NCBI GenBank assembly: GCA_000507305.1
Contig: DF239545.1
Coordinates: 1 to 64,000 of the forward strand
Source of the DNA: Breviolum minutum Mf 1.05b.01
Lineage: Eukaryota; Sar; Dinophyceae; Suessiales; Symbiodiniaceae
Length of the DNA: 64,000 bases
Direction: 5' to 3'
Part shown: piece by piece, positions 18,125-29,503 of the stretch
How the letters are laid out: every line of letters begins with the position of its first letter
Position numbering within the stretch: position 1 is the stretch's first letter
Made by a program: the position numbers and the translations under genes
The notes under the pieces: generated by a model
The model's input: the letters and a program-made list of their open reading frames with translations, nothing else
Told to the model about the DNA's origin: nothing
Database searches by the model: none

Positions 18125-21100
18125 TGCTTGGTATGGGACATGTGGAGCTTGAAGGCTCTTTCAAGTTGCAACAAGATATCCAACCTGAGATTGGCAGGTG
18201 GTGTACCTTTCACGTCCATGCTGGAAAGGAAGGTGGCTTGACGGGAGGGGAGTGAGTCCTTCATTTTTCAAGAAATGCTTGTTTGGAGGAGGCCTGGACA
18301 TTCACAAGCGCATCCTTCCCATTTTTTGATGACCATTTTTCTTCACCGGGGTTTTTTCAAAAGGATGTTGAGGGGAATTTTTTTTGGCGAAAAAAAGGTT
18401 CCGGAAGAATTTTATCGGGGACTATTGACCACCATTTTCTTTGAGAGGTCCAATTCCAAACTTATTCCCAAGAATTTATGTTGACAACTACCGACGCCAA
18501 GGGCTTCCTCCGCCATGGGGCACATACTTCACTACGGCTGCGGAGGAAAAAAATCGCACCCAAGACACAAAGCGGCGTTTGGGATGGGGTATCCAGATTT
18601 GGGAGAAACTTGTGAAAGGTGTTGGGGGTGCATTTTTTTTTTGATATATGTTATATAAGTGGCTTGTATTGGTGGCTTGGGATCTTTGAAACCTGCAACG
18701 TCATCCAACCAAACCAAGCCAACCCATGCTGTTGAGGATTGCACCGTTTTTTTTTGGAGCTCACAGACACCGGCACATTCAAAAAAAAAATCAGGTTTCC
18801 GTTTTGTCTGTTTTCCAACGATTCCAACACATATTTTCTTGAAACATCTTTTCACACCATTTGGTTTTACATAGGTTTGTTTCCTGGAAGGTCAACAAGG
18901 ATGTTTGAGGTGCACCTCTTTTGGAGCCGTTTGGGTTACTTTAACACGAGAAAAAACAAGTCATTCATGACGTTCACAAAGAAGTTATTGCAGTCAAAGG
19001 AAGACTTCTATCCCATCTCTGCAGTGGCTGGTCCATAAGGATCCCATCAAAAAGCTGCAGTCAAATTCCCCAACTGCCTGCATAATAAACCAACGCGCCG
19101 TTTCTTTGAGTGGAAGTCCTACACTTCACCATGGAGCTTATGCCGGGCATGCCGTTGGGTCCACAGCATGTCTTTGATGATCACATCTTGGGTATGCCGT
19201 CAAGGTTGAAAGTAACAGGTAGGAAGTGGAACATGAAATGGATGAGACTTCGAGTTGCAAAAAATTGAGGTTGAGTCTAGAAGTTGTATAGAAATGAGCA
19301 ATGAATGTTCAAGTCAGCTTGCTATGGTGTGATGTGCAGGCTCTGATATTGCCATATTTAGATTTGTATATATTACAAGTTATCATTATTTTGAAATTCT
19401 TCCCGATCATCTCCAAGCCAGGCTAAGCAATCCAGATAGAAACAAATGGTGCTTTTGCATGGAGGACCCCAAACCAAAGCAACAGAAGTTGTTCCGGACC
19501 TTTTTTAGAATTACACATAGGGCTCCAGCGTGTTTTAGCATGTTCCTTTGCTATGTATTAAATCTTGCGTAGTTTGTACGGTATGCTTATAGACCCATTG
19601 ACAGGAACAGACCCCTCCCTTCAAAGGCGATACTGTACAGTTGAAAAAATGAGATCACCTCCTCTTCTTTTTTTTGGGGTCGGACAACCATGCATGTCGG
19701 GGTGGGGAAAAATGTGAACACAATTCACTAATTGATCCATCGAAGCCTTCTATGTTGGTAAAAGAGCCGTGAGCACGCATTGCGTAAAGTATTTTCACAC
19801 AAGTATACGTTAACACACGCATAATACCTAAACCCTCGCATAATATATATATATATACACGCATATGTATAATATATGTATATTTATTTGTTTGTATACT
19901 AGTATATATTATATATATATGTACGCGTGCAGCACGAGTTCTTATGCGAACCATAAACTTTGATGATCAGTTTCAGCCAAAATGGCAAATTTGTGATACC
20001 CACAACTCGCATGAAATTTGCGACTGAAGGTCTGCCTGGTGCCGGTTGTGTTTGGGATCCTCATGGCCGTAGGTAACAGGTATGGAAGCCCGGTGAACAG
20101 GAGATTTTCGGAGAGGTGGAAAAAGGGCAGGGAGTTTTTTTTTCCTCCACCTTAAATATATGTCAAAGAGCAGTAGAAAGAATGGTCCCTCATTAATCTT
20201 TTGAAGCAACGTGGGGGATATTTCTAGATTTTCTGGAGATGTGAGAACTGCGCAAAGAAGCAGTTGGCGCCTGGTTTGCGACCCAAACTCGGTCCGGAAA
20301 GCATCCACTGCATCAGTACATGTTAGTCCGTCAACCCAGTATCACAGGTTCATAGATTCAGCATCCTTATTCCTATGCATTTCCCACGTTTTCACTGTTG
20401 GCTCAAAACTTTGGCCCTGACCTCCGTTGAAGAGATCGGTTGTTTCATCTGTGCGCCGGTGTGCCAAAGGGGTGCCACCGGTGCTGATGGTGTTGGGCTA
20501 TGCCTGTGCCACAACGTTTGGGCGTTCAGGAGGAAGAAGAGACAGATTTGCTAAGAGGAAGATGGAGGCGAAGCAAACAAAGTATTTCAAGAGCGACGAA
20601 AAACGACACGAGATTTCCCCAAAAAAAATCATCCGTGACCATGAAAATAGATGTAGGGAAGAACCTGCCTAGATTAAAGTTCCTCTTGTGACTATATGAT
20701 TGAATTGCATATTGTATGAATCAACTCCTGGATGTTTGTGTTCTTCATGTCCTCATTGAATATTGAATCAGGATGCCAACCAAACAAAAATCTCAATGAA
20801 ACTTCTATGGATCCCAAATATTTCCAGCAAAGATGTGCAACTTTTTGGATGTTTTTCTTGGGGGCATGGATTTTAGGGAGTGTCCTCCCAGCAGTGGTGT
20901 TTGGGTAGCGATCCGGGAATCCTTGTATAGCGATTTTGGAGTTATCACCATCACCAGGTTTCCTCAAGGACCACAAAACTGAAAAATGTCTTGAGGTTAG
21001 AAAGACTTCCCCCCTAAAAAATGGCCTTAAATCTAGCAGCAAAATGCAGAGACAGGTGAGTTTTATAGCTCTCAAGGTTGGACCTTGACCCCCAATTTAG

Positions 21101-21970
21101 CTGAGGAAAAGGGGTGGTGCAACGCTGTGCATACTGACTTTATGAACGGTAACTATCCCATATCTCCTTATGTTAGAAGAAAAATTAAAAACCAAAAAAT
21201 TAGGGCAAGATGTGCCAATATTAGGGCAAGAAACATGCCTGTTTTTTCCGCAGAAGATCTGGGAAGTGATCTGTGAATCCGGTTTCCTGAAGAAAATGGT
21301 GGCAGCCCAGTAAATGTCCCCCCCCCCCCCATCTAGGATGACCATCCCACAACCCGTTCTCAAGGTGGGTTGTTGCCCACGGCCCCAAAAACGTCCCCAA
21401 AGTCAGGCCGAAGAAAGGAATGGCCAGTCATGATATCGATGAGGAATTTCCCTTTGGTATCCAACTCAGTAGCTTCAAAGCATCCATTGACCTCGTCGGG
21501 GGGGTTGGTTTGATGTTGGGGGGATGGTGAGAGGGTAATCTGAAATGTCCTAAGGGCAAGCGGCACGCCCATTTTTCTAAAGATACTGGCTATATATACA
21601 TAGTTATACATAGTTTTAGTGTTCTCAAAAATCAATCGCTGAAAGAAATAATGTGGTGTAGTGTTAGTGAATGACAAAACGGACGAGCAACGGTTGGTTG
21701 GTTGGTTTCTGAAAGCCACATTTTTCAGGGTCACATGACACTAGACGGTGGGTGAGGATTGATGGGTTTGATCATTGATGGTGGATTCTTTGTTGTGGGT
21801 AGTTTTGTTGCATTATGGGTGGAACGTAGTCTCTAAGGTACATCTTGCAGCCTCATGCATTTAACTGATTTGTCATGTCATGCTTTTTACAGAAGCCGTA
21901 TTTTTCCTGGTCATTTCCATCCTGAAAAGCCGTTTTTTCAAATCCCCAAATCTCCAAAAATCTCCAACAG
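18125..21970. other. Mostly unassigned stretch with (AT)n tracts and one exon-like piece
   Basis: A possible + strand exon at about 19131-19190 encodes MELMPGMPLGPQHVFDDHIL and ends near a GGTATGCC donor-like site. At 20427-20560 a run with VPPVLMVLGYACATTFGR may be coding. (AT)n runs lie at 19845-19920. A C-run at 21318-21330 and poly(T) tracts are present. No product can be named. Confidence 0.35.
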
Positions 21971-24900
21971 GTACGCGTAGAGCAGGTCTGCTGGCCGTTG
22001 TCATTTGCTTCCTGTTTCTGGTGCTGGTGAAGGTGACGATGTTTCCAAGCCCATCAGAGACACCACTGCCAGTCCGGCCGGTGGGGACGGACGCAGCGGC
22101 CTTGGTCCCCAAGAGTCGAGAAACTGCGCCACAGGACGAATTAGAAAAAGCTGATTTGGACATGTTTATGTTTCCAATAGGTAACACATCGATTTCTTGG
22201 AAACGATCCAGTGATGACGTGCTATGTTTGACTGCTAGAGGGCATCTCAACCAGTGCATGATGGCCACATGGAAAATGTGGCTACCCGGCCGAGCAATAA
22301 CAATGTAACCCATCGCTGTTCTTTCCGAAGAATCTTTCCCCATATTGCCATATATTGGGAAAAAACACATATCAATCATATCATACAACAACACTTGGGT
22401 TGTTCCATGTTGGCCATTCGGTTAGTATAGCCTCTCAAAAGGCTTCCCACCAAGAAACAACTGTCCACTACCGTTGCTGCCTTTGATCTGATCTTCAGGA
22501 CTTCAGAGATGGGAAGATGAGACTGGGCGTTTTATGATGAGCAATTTTTTGTCCAGATTTTGTCTTTCAACATTTCCTAAAAATTTTCCCAAAACAACAC
22601 CTTCCAATGGATTTGAAGAAGTTTTTTTCTTTTTTTTTAATGAGGATTTTGGCAGTTTTTTTTTGACATGAAAAGCCTTTTGGATTTTTCATTTTCTTCA
22701 TTCTTCATCATCCCTTTTTTGGGCAAAGTATTTGCTCATGATGGGGAATGGAGAGAATGGGTAGTGACAAGTGATTTGCGAATCTTCAAGCTCCTTGTTG
22801 GCTTTTTGGAACCACAAATTTGGAGGTTGGTGATTATGAGACTTCACAAGGGGGTGACATTTTTTTTGCACATTGGCACTCTGAATGATGAGTTGAAAAC
22901 AAAACAAACATAGCTAAGGAAAGTCCATGGCAATGATGCGGATGATGATGATGGTGTGAAGGACACGGATTCGGATGAGAGCTCCGAGAAGGATAAGGAC
23001 AAGGACAACAAGGAAGAGGATGAGGATGGGGATGACAAGGAAAAGGATGAGAAGGATGAGGATGACAAGGAAAAGGATGAGAAGGATGAGGATGACAAGG
23101 AAAAGGATGAGAAAGATGAGAAGAAACCTTTGGATGATGGACAGGACAAACCTGGAGAAGATGATGAGGATGAGGAGGACGGGTTGCCGAGATGTTTGAA
23201 TGAATAGCGAAGCACTTTGTTAAACACTGATCCTCTGAATGGTTGATTTTTGATCTTTTTCGGTGTGGTTTTTTGGTAAACATGGAGGTCTGGAAGGTGC
23301 ATGGTGATGTTCCATTGCATTTTCGGGTTTATTTCCAGGTTGCATTGTTGCATGTTAGATTTCAATGGCGTAGAACTTGTTTCTATGGCAAAACTCTTGA
23401 GCATCTCCAATTCTGAAATCCTTCAGTGTGTTTACATGTCCTGCCAGGATGTCAAGAAACCTTCTTCAACACTGGATACTCCAAGTGATGAACAGGATGC
23501 TGATGCTGATGGTGATGGTGATGACAAGGACATGGCATCCCCCAAACGTTGGTTGGCAAACAACCAAGGACCAAGTTACCAAGTTTGCTCCTGGAAAACG
23601 AATCCGGTTGAATCATTCAAATTCACAAAAATGCTGGGGGTTTGTTTTTGGTTTTCAGCTTCCAGCTGTTAGGAAGAGAAAGATCAGGATGTCGACGAGG
23701 ATGATAAGGCTGATAAGGCAGCTCCAAATATGGGAAGGTTTGCGCCATGCTTTTGGTTGGAGAAGATACTGAAGACATTTCTGTTGGCCATGCTTACTTT
23801 TTTGTGGGGTGGAAAAAAGGAAGAAAACCACTTCCAAACTGCTGCAGCACCTGCATTTTCCGACAGCTATTTAAGCAGCACTTGGCAATGTTCATGCTAC
23901 GTCGTACTATGCACGTCGTGCTAGTGACCAGACCCCATGGTGAAGACAAGAATGCGACCAACACGAATTTAGTAGGCTCCAGCAACAAAGGGGTAATACA
24001 GCAAGCGTATTCTCCTTACCAAGAGTCAAGCAAGGATGTGTTTGTGGGTTTGTTGTTTGCCCTTGCTTTATGCTTCCAGCATTGCAGGAAAAGGTGCAAG
24101 AGAAAGATCAAGACGATGCCGACGACGACAAGGGTAAGGTGCACTCCTACTTCTGTTGCTGTGCGAAGATTTGTGTATATTCTGAAGCGACTTGTTCCAA
24201 GATGTTCTAAGAAGACTTTGACTTTCTGTTTGCCATGCGTATTTTGCATTGGGCAATGCTTCCGCACCCCAAATCATTGACACTGAACCGAGCAAATAAC
24301 GTTGCCCCAAAACCAATCATGAGATCGACACGAAGGCAGTATGGCAACAGAGGCAACGCAACCAGCTTGTTCATAGAGATTTTCCAAGATGAAATCAACT
24401 CTGTGTTCTTGACGTTGATTTTTTGACCTTGTTTTATGCACCCCCTCCAGCATTGCAGGAAAAGGTTCATGAGAAAGATCAAGACGATGGCGACGATGAT
24501 AAGGGCAAGGTGCACTCTCACGTCACTTACTGAGGGAAGATCTGTGTGTAATCCAAAGTAATCCCAATCTAAAGACACTTTGACTTTCTGTTTGCCGAGT
24601 GCATTTTGGGCAAGTCTGTGTTGGGCAAAGTTCTGCATTTTCTGACAGCTAGGCAGCACTTGGCAATGTTCATGCTTTCTTGTACTGCAGCATGCTGGTG
24701 ACACTGCACAGAACCAATTATAGCTGTGCCATCGTGAAGACAAAAACGAGATCAACATGAGAGTTGTTGGCTGCAACAACAAAGGGATAACACAGCAAGC
24801 TTATTCTCGTTAACAAGAGTCACGCCGGGATGTTGTATTTGGGTTATATTGTTTGACCTTGTCTTAGGCACCCCTCCAGCATCGCAGGAAAAGGTGCAAG

Positions 24901-27900
24901 AGAAAGATCAAGACGATGCCGACGACGACAAGGGTAAGGTGCACTCCTACTTCTGTTGCTGTGCAAAGATTTGTGTATATTCTGAAGCGACTTGTTCCAA
25001 GATGTTCTAAGAAGACTTTGACTTTCTGTTTGCCGTGCGTATTTTGCATTGGGCAATGCTTCCGCACCCCAAATCATTGACACTGAACCGAGCAAATAAC
25101 GTTGCCCCAAAACCAATCATGAGATCGACACGAAGGCAGTATGGCAACAGAGGCAACGCAACCAGCTTGTTCATAGAGATTTTCCAAGATGAAATCAACT
25201 CTGTGTTCTTGACGTTGATTTTTTGACCTTGTTTTATGCACCCCCTCCACCATTGCAGGAAAAGGTTCATGAGAAAGATCAAGACGATGGCGACGATGAT
25301 AAGGGTAAGGTGCACTCTTGCGTCACTTACTGAGGGAAGATCTGTGTGTAATCCAAAGTAGTCCTGGTCCTAATCTAAAGACACTTTGACTTTCTGTTTA
25401 CCGAGTGTATTTTGGGCAAGGCAGCGTTGGGCAAAGTCATTTGTACATTCTTGCAAAACTGCATTTTCTGACAGCTAGGCAGCACTTGGCAATGTTCGTG
25501 CTTTCCTTGCACTGCAGCATGCTGGTGACACTGCACAGAACCAATTATTGCTGTGGCATGGTGAAGACAAAAACGAGATCAACATGAGAGTTGTTGGCTG
25601 CAACAACAAAGGGGGTAATACAGCTAGCTTATTCTCGTTAACAAGAGTCACGCCCCGCGCGGATGTTTTATTTGGATTTATTTGGGTTATATTGTTTGAC
25701 CTTGTCTTAGGCACCCCTCCAGCATTGCAGGAAAAGGTGCAAGAGAAAGATCAAGACGATGCCGACGATGACAAGGGTAAGGCGCACTCTTGTACCAGTT
25801 GCCGCATTCAGATGTGAAGATGGTTCCATTGAAGGATTCCTGTGCGTACAAGTGACGTCAGCCCAAAGAGAAGTGAATTGTTTAGGCTATCAACTATCGA
25901 GGGATGATGTCAGGGTTCACCAGGAGCGTCAGTCTATGTTTCCTTGGTAATTGAGTTAAGTCGTCTACTATTTGGGACATCTCTCCAGCTATGTCAATCT
26001 TCTTCATTGGGCAAAATGCACACTCCACATGCATCTCATTTTCTGATTATTGGCGGGGCTTGGGGCTGTTTGAGTTTCTGATTTCTGGTGCTTCTGAAGA
26101 ATAGGTGCCAAGAATCAATCAAAGCCACCCCATCTAACAATATAGCAATACATCGCAATACATCCTAAATACCATTCGAAAGAACGGCAAAACCTGACTG
26201 GGCATTGAAGTGCATAGAGTAGCAGAAGGTAGAACAAGACGGAAAGACATCCGTGCTTGTACTGTTCCCCTCACCAGATTTTGAAGAAACTGGAAGGCCG
26301 CGGCAACCACAGCTCCCACAGAAGAGGGCAAAGACAAAGCTGATGCTGAAAAACAGGCGCAATATTTCAACGCCGTTTTTTATCGTTTTTTGGGGGGGTG
26401 ATGTGCCCAAAACATAGACAAAACATATTTATTTCTTGCGTGTTTTCTTTCACAGTTCTCTGAGATGCGGGTGCAAGAGCACCCAAAATGCACTCTCTAT
26501 ACGCATCTCATTGATTGATTACTGGCGGGTTAGGAAGGCTGTTGAAGTTTCTGCTTTCTGGTGCTTCTGAAGAATAAGTGCAAAGAATCAATCAAAGCCA
26601 ACCGACCTAACAACATTGCACTATATATCACTATATCGCAATAGATCACAAATACCACTCGAAAGGACAAGGTAGAACAAGACGGAAAGACATCCGTGCT
26701 TGTACTGTTCCCCTCACCAGATTTTGAAGGAAGAGGCTGCGGCAACGACAGCTCCCACAGAAGAGGGCAAAGACAAAGCTGATGCTGAAAAACAGGCGCA
26801 ATTTTTCAACGCCGTTTTCCGTTGGGTGATGTGCCCAAAATACAGACAAAACATATTTATTTCTTGCGTTTCTTTCACAGTTCTCTGAAGCAGGATGCGG
26901 GTGCAGCTGCTCCAGCGGAGAATCCAGATGCGAAAACAGAAGCCGGCGAGAAGAAGGTGCGCGGTGAATTTTGCAAAAGCGCATCCAAAATAAACACGTT
27001 GTATGCATCTCATTGTTTGACTACTTGCGAGGGTTAGGAAGGCTGTTTAAGTTTCTGGTTGCTGGGTTGCTGGTGCTTCTGAAGAATAAAGTGCAAAGAA
27101 TCAATCAAAGCCAACCGACCTAACAACATTGCACTATATATCACTATATCGCAATAGATCACAAATACCACTCGAAAGGACAAGGTAGAACAAGACGGAA
27201 AGACATCCGTGCTTGTACTGTTCCCCTCACCAGATTTTGAAGGAAGAGGCTGCGGCAACGACAGCTCCCACAGAAGAGGGCAAAGACAAAGCTGACGCTG
27301 AAAAACAGGCGCAATTTTTCAACGCCGTTTTTCGTTGGGTGATGTGCCCAAATCACGGACAAAACATATTTATTTCTTGCGTTTCTTTCACCGTTCTCTG
27401 AAGCAGGATGCGGGTGCAGCTGGTCGAGCGGAGAACCCAGATGCACAAACAGACGCCGGCGAGGAGAAGGTGCGTGGTGAATTTTGCGAAGCTCGATCGC
27501 TTTTTGCACCCGAAAGGGCATCCAAAATAAACACTCTACATGCATCTCATTGTTTGATTAATTGTTTGCCATGCAGTTTGGGTTTCTTGGGGTTTAACTA
27601 GGGGACACCCTTGCGCAACCATGGGTAATCACAGACCCCACCCAACTAGACAGGGTGTAGAAAAGGCGCTTTTTGCGTTGGTTTTTATCCGATTTTGCAC
27701 AAATCAATTTGGAAGGCTGCGGCAACCACAGCTCCCACAGAAGAGGGCCAAGAGAAAGCTGCTGAAGAAAAGGCGAAAACTGTTGTGAAGCCCCTATCAG
27801 GGGTTTGACCGTTTGATAGGGCCAACATTATAAATATACTGTTTCTGGTTCAGTTCCCCATTCTCCCAACCAGGATGCTGGCACTGCTGCTCCAGCGGAG

Positions 27901-29503
27901 AGTGCAGATGCAAAAACAGAAGCCAGCGAGGGCAAGGTGCGGGATGAATTTTGTGAACCAAAGTCACACTTCCCCATTGGTTCAAGCTTGAGCGTTTCAT
28001 TTCGGGAGAGTTCATGCCTCTTCTGTAGTTTTTTTTTCAAAATCATCCATGTGGCAAATGGGGTATTTGACCGCGGATGGTGGATATTTTCAGTTTAGCG
28101 GAATTACTGTGGCGTTTCGTTTTATCAAAAAAAACTGTTGCAACCTCACGCATCGTTCCCCCGCCCGCTACAAGTGAAATACTAATCTGTTCATTTTTAT
28201 GAAGGGACCCCGGAAAAAAAAAAAACATGACAAACTCCACTATTAGCGGGCCGGGGAGGGGCCCCCAACACATTGTTACCATATCCTTACCCCGTTTTGG
28301 ATCATATTGGTCAACCTTGGGAGCAACCCTCAACGCCGTGAAGCTGGAGTTTCCACGGAAAGGCCCAAGTGGAGAGCCTTACTTCCACACCAGCGGAGAC
28401 GTCTTTGGAGGTGCACCTTGTTGACGTCCCAAATGCCTTGAGTGTTTTCAGCAAATGGAGGCACATTATTTGGAAGAAAAACATATTTGAAAAGAGCCAA
28501 TTTGATAATTTAACTGTAAACTCGAGTTTTTTTTGGGGGGGTTCTTCTACACACTTCTTGTGTATGGCCCAGAATCTGGGACGATCGGATGTGTGTCCTC
28601 CTTGATTGTTTGGATTTTCCATCCGTGGACCTGGATCCCCAGGCTGCCACCACCAGCGGGTCGGCGGAGCGCTCCACGGCGAGCACGCTTCCGGCGATGG
28701 AAGATCTTTCCATATCCACCGCGAGTACCAAGGGAACAAAGGAAGGACTGGCAGATAAGGAGAAGAAACCTTTGGATGGGAACATCTTGGCTGCAGTGAA
28801 CGTCTCAGGTACTACAGATGCAGCCGTGAAGGGCAAGGAGAAGGAGAAGCAGGAGAAACAGGGGGGAAAGGAGAATGATCAGGAGAAGGACAAGGACAAG
28901 GAGAAGGAGAAGGAAAAGGATAAAGAGAAGGAGAAGGAGAAAGACAAAGACAAGGACAAGGGGACAGCCAAGGACAAGGAGAAGGAAAAGGAGAACGACA
29001 AGGAGAAGGACAAGGAGAAGGAGAAAGACAAGCAAAAGGAAAAGGATAAAGGCAAGGAGAAGGAGAACGACAAGGAGAAGGAAAAGGATAAAGGCAAGGA
29101 GAAGGACAAGGAGAAGGAGAACGACAAGGAGAAGGAAAAGGATAAAGACAAGGAGAAGGACAAGGAGAAGGAGAAAGACAAGGAGAAGGAAAAGGATAAA
29201 GGCAAGGAGAAGGACAAGGAGAAGGAAAAGGATAAAGACGAGGAGAAGGAGAAAGAAAAGGAAAAGGATAAGGACAAGGGGACGGCTAAGGACAAGCAGA
29301 AGGACGGGAAGAAGGAGAAGGAGAAAGAAAAGGAAAAGGATAAGGACAAGGGGACGGCCAAGGACAAGCAGAAGGACGGGAAGAAGGAGAAGGAGAAAGA
29401 AAAGGAAAAGGATACGGCAAAATCCTTGGATAGAAATGTGTCTGCTCCCAGTGCTGCATCCATGAAGAACACCAACAATGTGTCTGCCACAAGTGGTGGC
29501 TAG
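21971..29503 (+). CDS. Membrane-anchored acidic/Lys-rich low-complexity protein, tandemly duplicated exons
   Basis: No known enzyme family recognised. Supported exons: 21971-22180, with a membrane helix (AGLLAVVICFLFLVLVKVTMF region) followed by a Pro/Ala-rich luminal-type stretch; about 22919-23180, KEKDEKDEDD repeats ending EKKPLDDGQDKP; 23448-23528, ending DGDGDDK; 23673 to about 23717, EEKDQDVDEDDK; five 45-nt exons from 24088 to 25775; four Ala/Thr/Pro exons and three Asp-Ala-Gly exons from 26297 to 27936; 28363-28410, AQVESLTSTPAETSLE; and 28643-29503, which has EKKPLDGN again and then a long K/E/D repeat, ending in TAG. The shared EKKPLD motif in the 23.1-kb and 28.77-kb exons, and phase-0 exons throughout the middle, argue for one gene. 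Joins at the 5' end are not in phase as drawn, so an exon is missing or two genes are merged. Probably a type II membrane or secretory protein with a disordered charged tail. Confidence 0.5.
22953..23180 (+). repeat. Acidic/Lys repeat exon (DDKEKDEKDE)
   Basis: A 30-bp unit encoding DDKEKDEKDE is repeated nearly perfectly three times (about 23030-23120) inside an exon of the acidic protein. The reverse-strand and other-frame ORFs here (poly-Ser, poly-His/Pro) are shadows of this repeat. Confidence 0.7.
24088..25775 (+). repeat. Tandem array of 45-nt micro-exons with their introns (period about 800 bp)
   Basis: Five 45-nt exons at 24088-24132, 24459-24503, 24888-24932, 25259-25303 and 25731-25775 alternate between two types: EKVQEKDQDDADDDK (first, third, fifth) and EKVHEKDQDDGDDDK (second, fourth). 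Like types are 800 to 843 bp apart and the introns between them are near-identical copies, so a two-exon, two-intron unit of about 800 bp was duplicated. Each exon follows a TTGCAG or TCGCAG acceptor and is followed by GGTAAGG, except the second, which is followed by GGCAAGG. All are multiples of three, so gain or loss of units keeps the frame. The intron upstream of the first exon also matches the unit (from about 23870). Confidence 0.85.
26106..27945 (+). repeat. Second tandem exon-intron array, period about 513 bp, Ala-rich exons
   Basis: A two-exon unit is repeated. Exon type C (AAATTAPTEEGKDKADAEKQ) is at 26297-26356, 26736-26795, 27249-27308 and, diverged, 27716-27772. Exon type D (DAGAAAPAENPDAKTEAGEKK-like, 63 nt) is at 26894-26956, 27407-27469 and 27874-27936. 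The spacing is 513 bp between the second and third units, which are almost identical through introns as well. The D exon expected near 26465 is missing through an internal deletion. The C exons are followed by GCGCAA or GCGAAA, apparent GC donors, while D exons are followed by GTGCG. All exons are multiples of three. Acceptors before C exons read AAG or GAG followed by GC, so the start of C is less certain than its end. Confidence 0.78.
28643..29503 (+). CDS. Long K/E/D repeat exon of the acidic protein gene
   Basis: Follows the acceptor CCCCAG at 28642. It opens AATTSGSAERSTASTLP, then LADKEKKPLDGN, and from about residue 60 becomes almost wholly Lys, Glu and Asp for some 190 residues (KEKEKDK units). 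Two 78-bp copies containing GTAKDKQKDGKKEKEKE lie at about 29260-29415. It ends SAASMKNTNNVSATSGG and a TAG. Such composition forms charged single helices or disordered tails and is compatible with binding of nucleic acids, mineral or tubulin, but nothing here identifies the ligand. A GTACTA after residue 55 could be a donor, which would make the rest a separate exon. Confidence 0.6.
   Translation, partial: AATTSGSAERSTASTLPAMEDLSISTASTKGTKEGLADKEKKPLDGNILAAVNVSGTTDAAVKGKEKEKQEKQGGKENDQEKDKDKEKEKEKDKEKEKEKDKDKDKGTAKDKEKEKENDKEKDKEKEKDKQKEKDKGKEKENDKEKEKDKGKEKDKEKENDKEKEKDKDKEKDKEKEKDKEKEKDKGKEKDKEKEKDKDEEKEKEKEKDKDKGTAKDKQKDGKKEKEKEKEKDKDKGTAKDKQKDGKKEKEKEKEKDTAKSLDRNVSAPSAASMKNTNNVSATSGG

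Noticed and set aside
22834-23410. - strand Ser-rich and His/Pro-rich proteins
   Set aside because: Antisense of the acidic DDKEKDEKDE exon; no independent motif.
24085-27945. CRISPR-like array of regularly spaced repeats
   Set aside because: Units are 400 to 850 bp, contain coding micro-exons with splice sites, and the genome is eukaryotic.
28805-29490. - strand Ser/Phe-rich and poly-Leu frames, and an Arg/Thr-rich + frame
   Set aside because: Other-frame readings of the K/E/D repeat exon.
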